Source of the DNA: Candidatus Fonsibacter sp.
Lineage (GTDB): Bacteria > Pseudomonadota > Alphaproteobacteria > Pelagibacterales > Pelagibacteraceae
Assembly (NCBI GenBank): GCA_009693745.1
Contig: SHWR01000042.1
Location: 1-9,196, forward strand
Length of the DNA: 9,196 bases
Direction of reading: 5' to 3'
A program made the position numbers and the translations under genes. Under the pieces are notes generated by a model, which saw nothing but the letters and a program-made list of their open reading frames with translations, was not told the origin of the DNA and searched no databases. Positions 1 through 5,499 of the stretch are shown here, piece after piece (the first letter of the stretch is position 1; each line of letters opens with the position of its first letter).

Positions 1-1
1 A

Positions 2-250
2 AATTGAGCGAACTATAGGTATTCTTTCTAGTAAATTTTTACCTAACAATAAGAACTGTTTTCCAAAATAAGTTAAGGAAATCATCCCAATAAAAGTAGT
101 AATAATAATTGCTATTAAGATTTCTATTCCTGGTATTTTAAAAGGAAGGTATTTATTTGGATTTACAGCATCCGGAACTATCTTTGAGAAAAGATCGATA
201 ACAACAACTGTTAAATATACAGTTATAAATATTGGTATTAATGTAACTAA
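2..250 (-). pseudogene. DUF502 family membrane protein fragment, N-terminus missing, C-terminus off the left edge
   Basis: Reading leftward from 250, the minus strand stays open to the window edge and gives about 83 residues typical of DUF502 inner-membrane proteins. There is a first hydrophobic helix (LVTLIPIFITVYLTVVVID), the loop NPNKYLPFKIPGIEI, a second helix, then KQFLLLGKNLLERIPIVRSI, the conserved stretch with RIPxVRSI before the periplasmic part. The family normally starts about 10-15 residues further upstream, with a short charged segment and a Gly before LV. Here the codon before LV is TGA (251-253), and the only ATG in frame lies deep inside the second helix, so no usable start exists. 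The break coincides with the point where the plus-strand DUF1330 frame begins. Function of the family is unknown. I am confident of the family and of the missing start. Whether the cause is biological or an assembly join cannot be told from sequence alone. Confidence 0.72.
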
Positions 251-254
251 TCAT
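231..254. other. Head-to-head junction between two truncated genes
   Basis: Homology to DUF502 (minus) starts at 250 and homology to DUF1330 (plus) starts at about 237-249, so the two overlap by roughly a dozen bases. Both families need more N-terminal sequence and a promoter here, but there is no intergenic space and no start codon on either side. The overlap is itself partly palindromic (ATTA at 237-240 against TAAT at 248-251), as expected if an inverted join used microhomology. It could be a genomic inversion or deletion, an amplification chimera, or an assembly error. Confidence 0.6.
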
Positions 255-284
255 GAGGATTATAAAGAATACCTGCAAAAGGTT

Positions 285-500
285 GTGCCCATTACAGAAA
301 AGTTTGGCGGTAAATATATTGTTCGCGGTGGCACTACAACAAAGGTTGAAGGAACTTTTCCACATCCAAGAACAATGGTGATTCAATTTCCAAGCTATCA
401 AAAAGCTTTGGAGTGGTACAATTGTGAGGAATATAAACTCATTCGAGAAATTAGATTTAAGAATGCTCAATCTATTGGAATGATTATAGAAGGTGCTTAG
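285..500 (+). CDS. DUF1330 family protein, 5'-truncated
   Basis: The product has the DUF1330 core: KFGGKYIVRGG, then a beta strand with HPRTMVIQFPS, the helix ALEWYNCEEYKLIRE, and the terminal strand SIGMIIEGA. This is a small dimeric alpha/beta-barrel ferredoxin-like fold of unknown function. The listed GTG at 285 is the only ATG/GTG/TTG in frame, but it cannot be the natural start. In-frame codons from about 240 to 284 encode NVTNHEDYKEYLQKV, which matches the family's first helix and would be lost. The frame is open back to 72 without another start, and further upstream it merely runs antisense to the DUF502 fragment. So the first strand and the real initiation codon appear to have been lost at the junction near 231-254. 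It ends two bases from the convergent DUF2784 stop. A functional product is doubtful. Confidence 0.6.
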   Translation: MPITEKFGGKYIVRGGTTTKVEGTFPHPRTMVIQFPSYQKALEWYNCEEYKLIREIRFKNAQSIGMIIEGA

Positions 501-502
501 AG

Positions 503-856
503 TTATTTTCTTTTAATAATAAACCCATAAATTATTCCATTTATAATAAGCAGAGCAGTTCCAAGGCTGATTTGAATCTCTTGGGTTAGATTGATTGGGT
601 AAATAATTGAATAAAGATAGTTTTGAATAAAGGTTGTAGAATAAGTTGCAAGATTTGCTTTAGTTAAAAGATAATTTTCTAAGTAAGTGAGTGGGCAAAT
701 AGTTTGCGTAAATTCCATATAAGCCCCATAGAGAAATGCTGGAATATGAAAGTATAACGCCCAACGTTTAACAAAAAACAATAAACCTCCAAAGATCACA
801 AATACAATAAAGAGAAAATGAATGATAAGCGTAAGACTTGCTAGGAATTCATACAT
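503..856 (-). CDS. DUF2784 family membrane protein
   Basis: A 117-residue integral membrane protein of unknown function with the features of DUF2784. Helix 1 is at about residues 5-28 and carries His13 and FGG. The HIPAF motif (37-41) begins helix 2. CPLTYLEN (54-61) is the family's hallmark, followed by a region ending in SIIYP (83-87), and a last helix at about 97-115 ending in IKRK. Length is close to the family norm, so the gene looks complete. The start ATG at 856 lies right at helix 1, with no better upstream start. It is transcribed away from the photolyase gene, and the two share the 857-921 control region. Its 3' end converges on the truncated DUF1330 gene with a two-base gap, so no separate terminator fits between them. 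Confidence 0.8.
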   Translation of the reverse strand: MYEFLASLTLIIHFLFIVFVIFGGLLFFVKRWALYFHIPAFLYGAYMEFTQTICPLTYLENYLLTKANLATYSTTFIQNYLYSIIYPINLTQEIQISLGTALLIINGIIYGFIIKRK

Positions 857-864
857 TTTGATTA

Positions 865-889
865 ATTAAATATTAACTTGATATTTAAT
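865..889. promoter_or_regulatory. Divergent promoter region with a 9-bp inverted repeat
   Basis: The 65-bp space between two divergent genes contains ATTAAATAT (865-873) and its exact reverse complement ATATTTAAT (881-889), separated by 7 bp. The arm centres are 16 bp apart, and the repeat overlaps where promoters for both genes should lie. TTGATA (878-883) could be a -35 element for the plus-strand gene, with a weak TTCTAT 17 bp later. The repeat is all A/T in an AT-rich genome, so chance is a real alternative. No regulator can be named. Confidence 0.3.
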
Positions 890-921
890 AACGATAAAGC
901 TTCTATATTTACCGGCCAGAT

Positions 922-2067
922 ATGAAAATTAGAGAAGAAGCGTTAGAAAAACTTAAAAATTACTCAGAAAATTTCTTGAGCAGTTATGCAAAAGATAGAA
1001 ACTTTGATTTTGGGCCTGATAAAAGAACTAATACCAGTTTTTTATCAAAATATATTACCCACAGAATTATTGATGAAGAGGAAGTTATAAAATTAGCACA
1101 TTCTAAATATTCTTATTTAAAAATTGAAAAATTTATCCAAGAAGTTTTTTGGCGAACGTATTGGAAAGGTTGGCTTGAGTTGAAGCCTCAAGTTTGGCAA
1201 TCCTATAAAACTGATTTGTTAAAATTAAATGACCAAATACAAAGCAAACCTCATCAAGATGCAATCAATGCAAAAACATCTGTTGAATGTTTTAACGATT
1301 GGGTGGTTGAATTAAAAGATACGGGTTATTTACACAATCATGCGCGCATGTGGTTTGTTAGTATTTGGATTTTTACTTTAAAACTTCCTTGGCAATTAGG
1401 TGCTGATTTCTTTCTAAAACATTTACTCGATGGTGATGCTGCATCTAATACTTTAAGTTGGCGTTGGGTTGCAGGACTGCACACGAAAGGGAAACATTAT
1501 GTTGCTGCAAGTTGGAATATTAATAAATTTTCAGCAAAAAAATATAATAATCTTAAATTAAATGAAAATGCCACTGCCCTTTTTGAAAGTGAAAACTTTA
1601 CCTCCATTCCAATTCATTTTGATAAGCTAAATAATCAAGACTCATTATTGTTAGCTCATAATTTGGATAGTAATTTTTTGCTCAAAACTAAGGATAAGTT
1701 TAATCACTATGCCCTTTTCGATTTTAACGGCGTTTTAGCAAAGGAAAATTATTCGAAAAGAGTTTTAGATTTTAAAGCAGTTATTAATCAAGAAATTGCA
1801 GATCACATCAGAAGTAATTTTAGCTCCAATACTATTATAAGAGATAAAGAGCAGCTTCTAAAAATTATAGATGAGAAAAATATAAAAAATGTAATTATGC
1901 CTTACGTAACTTGCGGTTATGAGAATGATTTTATGAATGAAATCAAGAATAAAACTAAGATTTCGTATATTGCAAGAGATTATGATCAGTATTGTTTTCA
2001 GTTTTCAAATAAAGGTTTTTTTGCCTTTAAAGAACAAATTCCTAAAATTTTATCAAAGTTTTTATAA
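922..2067 (+). CDS. Photolyase/cryptochrome-family flavoprotein, FAD-binding domain first
   Basis: The first ~205 residues match the helical FAD-binding half of DNA photolyases. FGPDKRTNTSFLSKYITHR (30-48) is the phosphate-contacting entry segment. FIQEVFWRTYWKGWLE (71-86) follows, then HNHARMWFVSIW (138-149), and DGDAASNTLSWRWVAG (170-185) lines the flavin and DNA pocket. The usual antenna-binding alpha/beta domain that precedes this half is absent: the protein begins only ~29 residues before FGPDKR. A C-terminal region (about 230-381) looks like an alpha/beta domain with strands such as NVIMPYVT and KISYIARD, and ends in GFFAFKEQIPKIL. I recall this arrangement from alphaproteobacterial proteins annotated as photolyase FAD-binding domain proteins. 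The likely role is blue-light repair of UV lesions or light sensing; repair activity is inferred. The start ATG at 922 has only a weak upstream purine stretch. sodB follows on the same strand. Confidence 0.85.
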   Translation: MKIREEALEKLKNYSENFLSSYAKDRNFDFGPDKRTNTSFLSKYITHRIIDEEEVIKLAHSKYSYLKIEKFIQEVFWRTYWKGWLELKPQVWQSYKTDLLKLNDQIQSKPHQDAINAKTSVECFNDWVVELKDTGYLHNHARMWFVSIWIFTLKLPWQLGADFFLKHLLDGDAASNTLSWRWVAGLHTKGKHYVAASWNINKFSAKKYNNLKLNENATALFESENFTSIPIHFDKLNNQDSLLLAHNLDSNFLLKTKDKFNHYALFDFNGVLAKENYSKRVLDFKAVINQEIADHIRSNFSSNTIIRDKEQLLKIIDEKNIKNVIMPYVTCGYENDFMNEIKNKTKISYIARDYDQYCFQFSNKGFFAFKEQIPKILSKFL

Positions 2068-2071
2068 AAAA

Positions 2072-2100
2072 TTGTACGTAGATATCTATTAAATTGTAAT
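2072..2100 (+). promoter_or_regulatory. Candidate sodB promoter with central palindrome
   Basis: In the 57-bp space before sodB, TTGTAC (2072-2077) and TGTAAT (2095-2100, five of six bases matching the -10 consensus) are spaced 17 bp apart. Between them sits the perfect 10-bp palindrome TAGATATCTA (2079-2088), placed as a repressor site would be. The -35 match is weak (three of six). This suggests sodB has its own control and does not depend only on readthrough from the photolyase gene. Confidence 0.35.
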
Positions 2101-2124
2101 GTACTATAAAAAATAAAAAATATT

Positions 2125-2718
2125 ATGACTTTTTCACTACCGAATTTAAATTACGCAAAAAATGCGCTCTCGCCTAATATGAGCGAAGAAACATTAGATT
2201 TACATCACGGTAAACATCATCAAACTTATATTACAAATTTAAACAATCTTATTAAAGACACGCCCTTTGCAAAAAATTCCTTAGAGGAAATTATTAAACA
2301 AACAGCAAAAGATGCTTCAAAAACTGGAATTTTTAACAATGCGGGACAGCACTGGAATCATATTTTGTTTTGGAATTGTATGAAACCTAAGGGTGGTGGA
2401 GCTATGCCTGCTGCATTAGAGAAAAGAATTATTGCTGATTTTGGCAGCGTTGAAAAGTTTAAGGAAGATTTTATTCAAGCAGGAATTACTCAATTTGGCT
2501 CAGGCTGGGCTTGGCTTGCTATTCATGATGGTAAACTTGTTGTAACTAAAACAGCAAATGCTTCTAATCCCTTAGTAGATAATATGAAGCCTATCTTTGG
2601 CTGTGATGTGTGGGAGCATTCGTACTATGTAGATTATCGAAACCGCAGACCTGATTATCTTAAGGCTTTTGTCAATGAGCTTGCCAATTGGGAGTTCGTT
2701 GCATCGCAGTTAAATTAA
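2125..2718 (+). CDS. sodB: Superoxide dismutase, iron type
   Basis: A cytoplasmic enzyme converting superoxide to oxygen and hydrogen peroxide. The 197 residues are full length for the family and align end to end with E. coli SodB, including the start (FSLPNLNYAKNALSPNMS) and HHGKHHQTYITNLNNLIKDT. The four metal ligands are visible: His27, His79 in QHWNH, and Asp161 and His165 in DVWEHSYYVDYRN. Gln75, just before WNH, together with ANASNPL in place of a Gln-bearing segment in the C-terminal domain, is the pattern of iron enzymes; manganese forms carry the Gln in the second domain. Family knowledge says such enzymes can be cambialistic, so the metal is an inference. The ATG at 2125 has only A-rich sequence upstream and no Shine-Dalgarno motif. 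Its product hydrogen peroxide is a substrate of the KatG encoded at the right end. Confidence 0.96.
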   Translation: MTFSLPNLNYAKNALSPNMSEETLDLHHGKHHQTYITNLNNLIKDTPFAKNSLEEIIKQTAKDASKTGIFNNAGQHWNHILFWNCMKPKGGGAMPAALEKRIIADFGSVEKFKEDFIQAGITQFGSGWAWLAIHDGKLVVTKTANASNPLVDNMKPIFGCDVWEHSYYVDYRNRRPDYLKAFVNELANWEFVASQLN

Positions 2719-2729
2719 TTTTTAAATTT

Positions 2730-2748
2730 ATTTTAATTAAAATTTTTT
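2730..2748 (+). terminator. Weak AT-rich terminator after sodB
   Basis: The perfect palindrome ATTTTAATTAAAAT (2730-2743) starts 11 bp after the sodB stop and runs into six T residues (2743-2748). As RNA it could form a five-pair A/U stem with a four-base loop before a U tract. The stem has no GC pairs, so termination would be inefficient. Confidence 0.25.
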
Positions 2749-2769
2749 CAAAAAACTTTTAGAGACACT

Positions 2770-2804
2770 TTGGCATTGAATACTCCTTGCTATGCATCCG
2801 CATA
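2770..2804 (+). promoter_or_regulatory. Possible promoter/operator before the FAS1 gene
   Basis: The 128-bp space after sodB has TTGGCA (2770-2775) and, 15 bp on, TATGCA preceded by TG at 2788-2789 (an extended -10 pattern). The TATGC of this element is the left arm of a small inverted repeat, TATGC-ATCC-GCATA (2791-2804). The start codon is 43 bp downstream. The spacing is short and the matches are partial, so this is tentative. Confidence 0.22.
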
Positions 2805-2846
2805 TGACATACGCGTGGGCCTCAATCAATCAAACAAAAAGGAAAT

Positions 2847-3257
2847 ATGCACAACATTATTGATACAGCTGTAGAAGCTGGATCTTTCAAAACACTAGTA
2901 GCTGCAGTAACTGCGGCAGGTTTAGTGGATACATTAAATGGCACAGGACCGTTCACAGTTTTTGCACCGACAGATGATGCATTTGCGAAATTGCCTGCTG
3001 GTACATTAGAGTCTTTACTTGCTGATGTTCCAAAACTTAAATCTATACTTACATACCACGTAGTGGCTGGCAAAGTTATGGCAGCAGATGTAATGGGTTT
3101 AAATGGTAAATCTGCTAAAACCGTTAATGGAGCTGATGTTACAATTAGCACAGATGACGGCGTTAAATTAAACGGCACATCTAAAGTTGTTAAAACAGAT
3201 ATTGAATGCACGAATGGCGTTATTCATGTAATCGACACTGTAATTCTTCCAGCCTAA
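2847..3257 (+). CDS. FAS1 (fasciclin) domain protein
   Basis: The 136-residue protein is a single FAS1 domain. GPFTVFAPTDDAFAKLP (34-50) is the H1 motif, LTYHVVAGK (69-76) contains the central Tyr-His pair, and NGVIHVIDTVILP (123-135) is the H2 motif. FAS1 domains are generally adhesive or ligand-binding and usually exported. No signal peptide is visible here: the protein starts MHNIIDTAVEAGSFKTLV, straight into the domain, and a stop (2805-2807) with no in-frame start after it rules out a longer N-terminus. The start is backed by AAAGGAA ending three bases before ATG, one of the few recognisable ribosome sites here, though closely spaced. Similar signal-less single-domain proteins are common in bacteria, with function unknown. 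Base use is noticeably richer in GCA/GCT alanine codons than its neighbours, as expected for an Ala/Val-rich protein. Confidence 0.92.
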   Translation: MHNIIDTAVEAGSFKTLVAAVTAAGLVDTLNGTGPFTVFAPTDDAFAKLPAGTLESLLADVPKLKSILTYHVVAGKVMAADVMGLNGKSAKTVNGADVTISTDDGVKLNGTSKVVKTDIECTNGVIHVIDTVILPA

Positions 3258-3275
3258 TTATTTTACAAAAAAAAT

Positions 3276-3327
3276 AGTTAAATATTAAACATCCAGCTGC
3301 AAAGCTGGGTGTAGCTGCTATTTAACT
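3276..3327 (-). terminator. Two-tier terminator hairpin between convergent genes
   Basis: An inner stem pairs ACATCCAGCT (3289-3298) with AGCTGGGTGT (3303-3312), ten pairs with one G-U, closed by the tetraloop GCAA. An outer stem pairs AGTTAAATA (3276-3284) with TATTTAACT (3319-3327), nine perfect pairs. On the minus strand the hairpin is followed at once by an eight-U tract (3274-3267). It should therefore mainly end the minus-strand transcript coming from 3938 to 3366. It may also stop plus-strand RNA from the FAS1 gene, although no T-run follows on that side. Confidence 0.75.
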
Positions 3328-3365
3328 TCCTTCAATTCAGAAGCAACATTCATTAGGCAGATTAT

Positions 3366-3572
3366 TTAGCTAGTTCTCTCAACAGTTTTTCCGCCAGATC
3401 TTAAACATTCAGCTAATGTTGTATAAGTCTTAACGTAATCTTTTATTTTTTCATACCGTGGATGATCTGGAGGATAGCAAATATCTCTTGGTGTTTTTTT
3501 AACAGGTAGATTTGCTAATGCTGGAATAACTAACATTATAAAAAATAATATTACACTTATAAATCGGATCAT
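3366..3572 (-). CDS. Small exported two-cysteine protein
   Basis: The 68-residue product has a clear signal peptide: MIR, a hydrophobic core to about residue 17, and PALA at 17-20 as a likely cleavage site. The mature part of about 48 residues is PVKKTPRDICYPPDHPRYEKIKDYVKTY and so on, with only two cysteines, Cys32 and Cys56. Its pattern of C, then Y, then CLRSGG (56-61) resembles a short module I recall preceding HNH-type domains in secreted bacterial nucleases (CHxxxxxxY...CLxxGGR). No nuclease domain follows here, so I assign no function. The two cysteines could form a disulfide in the periplasm. Its ATG overlaps the stop of the upstream gene by four bases (ATGA), a sign of translational coupling in one operon. 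Confidence 0.7.
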   Translation of the reverse strand: MIRFISVILFFIMLVIPALANLPVKKTPRDICYPPDHPRYEKIKDYVKTYTTLAECLRSGGKTVERTS

Positions 3573-3835
3573 TTTGAATTCAATGTTACTAAATATTTAG
3601 TCACAAAAATAGAGCCTAAGATAATAATGTAAATAATTAGAAGATATAACGTTTCTAAAAATCCAAGAGTTATTAAAGAGTAAATAATAAATGCAGTAAT
3701 TATTCCTGCAAGCAAAGCTCCTAAGAGAAGGTAAGGATTTGCAATTGAAGTATTTGCTGTAATTTTTTTATAAATAAAAGGCAGAGTTGATGAGGTTATT
3801 GCTAGAATGGTAGTTATAATGATTTCTAAGGTCAT
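3569..3835 (-). CDS. Small membrane protein, three predicted helices
   Basis: The 88-residue product is almost wholly hydrophobic, with helices at about 4-22, 33-55 and 58-80, a short polar loop YKKITANTSIANP between the first two, and a tail KYLVTLNSK. I do not recognise the family. It sits in the middle of a three-gene run. The 32-codon gene upstream ends five bases before its ATG, and its own stop overlaps the start of the exported two-cysteine protein by four bases. That spacing and the intact frame support it as a real gene. A small membrane anchor or accessory subunit is possible but not shown. Confidence 0.65.
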   Translation of the reverse strand: MTLEIIITTILAITSSTLPFIYKKITANTSIANPYLLLGALLAGIITAFIIYSLITLGFLETLYLLIIYIIILGSIFVTKYLVTLNSK

Positions 3836-3839
3836 TTAA

Positions 3840-3938
3840 TCACTGAATGAAAAAATGGAATATATATTTATCAGCTAAATAAATACCAAAGCCTAAAATC
3901 GCACCATATAAAATGTACAAGTACCAATCGTTTAGCAT
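3840..3938 (-). CDS. 32-aa single-helix membrane peptide
   Basis: The frame from ATG at 3938 to TGA at 3842-3840 encodes MLNDWYLYILYGAILGFGIY then LADKYIFHFFIQ. It has an aromatic-rich start, a glycine-containing helix (about 6-21), a short charged DK turn and an aromatic tail. It is shorter than most gene callers allow. Support comes from its place as the first cistron of the 3938-to-3366 run, its five-base gap to the next ATG, and a credible promoter directly upstream. Function is unknown. Confidence 0.45.
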   Translation of the reverse strand: MLNDWYLYILYGAILGFGIYLADKYIFHFFIQ

Positions 3939-3945
3939 TCTTAAG

Positions 3946-3972
3946 ATAATATCACAGGTAGATAAAAATCTA
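3946..3972 (-). promoter_or_regulatory. Extended -10 promoter with small inverted repeat
   Basis: On the minus strand, TGATATTAT (3954 to 3946) fits an extended -10 element (TGnTATTAT). Its predicted start site would fall within a base or two of the ATG at 3938, so the mRNA may be leaderless. Just upstream is TAGAT-TTTT-ATCTA (minus strand, 3972 to 3959), similar in its arms to the TAGATATCTA palindrome in front of sodB. No -35 match is convincing. Confidence 0.35.
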
Positions 3973-4001
3973 GACTATAATTTAAACAATAATAATTGGA
4001 T

Positions 4002-4859
4002 TTAAGGTTTGATTAAGCTTTGAAAATCATTTGCGTAACCTTGTAGTTTTTGTGCAGCTTTAAGACGTTGCTCTGAAGTTGTTCTGTTGTGAAGTTCTGA
4101 TAATTGCGCACAACCATCTTGCAACATTTGCTCACTATAATTTGCATATTTTGGATCTGGCGATTGTTGATTATTTTTCCAAACGTTTTTTAAAGTTTGT
4201 AAAGGTAGAGCTCCTTTTTGAATAAGATTTACCGCAGCAACTGCATCATTATGACGGCGCGTTCGCTCTGGTAAAACCAGTTCAGCTTTAAAAACACTCT
4301 TTGCAAGGCGTTGTGCAATCCATTCTTTTTGGCTTACATTTAATGTTCCATAAAACATTTCTGCCCGATCAATTGCTTTTTCTAATCGTTTTTCATTGAT
4401 GACTTCGCCCTTAGCACCTAAGCCAAAGTTTACCATAAATTCCTCATCATTTTTTAATTGGTATTTATTCCAACTTTCAATTTGCTTAGGCGTTAAAGTT
4501 TTAGCAATAGGAACTAGAGCTGGTAAAAATTGTTAAACAGCTTCATCTGCAAAACGACGAATAATCTCTATTTCTTTACAAAATTGCTGCGGTGTTAAAT
4601 CTTGAATAACTAATTTTTCATAATTTTTTAGTTTATTTGCATATTGCGGTAAATGTGTTGAACGATGCCAAATTAACCAACGATCAAGCTCTGGACGAAC
4701 TAAACTACTTTGCTCATCCGTTAAATCAAAAATATTTTTCAATTGAAAATTAACTACAATTGGAATTCGATTATAAGTTAAAGTAACAACGCTGCAGCCA
4801 ACAATGATTAAGGTGGCAATAATAATGAATGCTCTCTTTAAGCGTAGGCTTATAGACAT
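4002..4859 (-). pseudogene. DUF6279 family lipoprotein, interrupted by an in-frame stop
   Basis: One continuous frame from ATG 4859 to TAA 4002 encodes a DUF6279-type envelope lipoprotein of about 284 residues. It has a signal peptide with lipobox IVGC (Cys22), then LTYNRIPIVVNFQLKNIFDL, WLIWHRSTHLPQYANKL, and DLTPQQFC, followed by a helical C-terminal half. The frame is broken only by TAA at codon 109 (4535-4533). The next codon is CAA (Gln), so a single C-to-T change of a CAA codon would explain it. Both sides of the stop remain well conserved in the same frame: EAV, stop, QFLPALVPIAKTLTPKQIE. An ATG at 4436 could restart the last 144 residues, but without signal or lipobox. The family's role is not established. 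It lies 64 bp after the oxidoreductase gene on the same strand. A base-call error is the main alternative. Confidence 0.78.
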
Positions 4860-4923
4860 GATAATTTGTTTAATTAAAAATTTTTGAGGTTACTCATTTT
4901 ATCAGCTGAACCTTTTGATTAAT

Positions 4924-5493
4924 TTATAAACTTCGAGCGGTTTGTTTAACATCTTCTAAAAATTCAGCACGTTCTTCAGCACTTACAAACGGTACAGCAA
5001 AATATCGTCTATATTTAATATCTCTAATTCCGCAAATATGAAAAACACCACGTTTTAATCTTCGTATTGGTAAATTTAAAAAGAATGTTGTGATTGTAAG
5101 TCGAGGTGAACCGTAGGTGCAAAAAATAATTGCATTTTTATCCTTAAGTCCGCCTATGGGAAATCCATAATTTCCCCATAATTTTTTAAAAGTGAAAGCA
5201 AACGGTGGAGCTAACACTTTATCAATCCAACCTTCTAAGATTGCGGGCATTCTAAAATTCCAAATAGGACCTATTAATACAATCGTATCTGATTTTTTTA
5301 TTCGCTCTCTATGAGAAAGGGTTGTTGAATCTGGTTCTTCGCCTCTAAAAACTGGATCAAAATTTTCCTTATATAAATCAACACAATCAACAGTGTGGCC
5401 CAGTTGTTGTGCTGTTTCTATAAACGTGTCACGAATGGCTGCGTTAAAAGACTTATCACTATAGTGACCGTAAACTAAAAATACTTTTTTCAT
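4924..5493 (-). CDS. NAD(P)H:quinone oxidoreductase, flavodoxin-like fold
   Basis: The 189-residue protein belongs to the Flavodoxin_2 / KefF-MdaB-type group, FMN- or FAD-binding soluble enzymes that reduce quinones by two electrons and so avoid semiquinone radicals. The N-terminal strand KVFLVYGH (3-10) is followed by the flavin phosphate loop YSDKSFNAAI. IVLIGPIWNFRMPAILEGW (71-89), then IDKV and FAF, is the family signature. KNAIIFCTYGSP (119-130) is the third flavin loop. Length is typical, so the gene is intact. The exact substrate cannot be read from sequence, and it could instead be an ancillary subunit of a potassium/proton antiporter, though none is next to it. The ATG lies six bases after the stop of the 45-codon gene upstream, with GGCGGA overlapping that gene's end as a possible ribosome site. 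Confidence 0.88.
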   Translation of the reverse strand: MKKVFLVYGHYSDKSFNAAIRDTFIETAQQLGHTVDCVDLYKENFDPVFRGEEPDSTTLSHRERIKKSDTIVLIGPIWNFRMPAILEGWIDKVLAPPFAFTFKKLWGNYGFPIGGLKDKNAIIFCTYGSPRLTITTFFLNLPIRRLKRGVFHICGIRDIKYRRYFAVPFVSAEERAEFLEDVKQTARSL

Positions 5494-5499
5494 AAAATT

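Noticed and set aside
153..470. 105-codon minus-strand frame across the left junction
   Set aside because: It runs out of frame with the DUF502 homology and antisense to DUF1330. Its translation is cysteine-rich and low in family-like pattern, so it is a shadow frame.
2822..3211. 129-codon minus-strand frame antisense to the FAS1 gene
   Set aside because: The plus strand has clear FAS1 motifs over the same bases. The long antisense frame is a by-product of its Ala/Val/Thr-rich codons.
4860..4923. Seven-codon frame (MSNLKNF) and an AGGTT...AACCT stem between the oxidoreductase and DUF6279 genes
   Set aside because: The stem has five pairs with a long loop and no U tract on the coding strand. 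The frame is too short and lacks a ribosome site.
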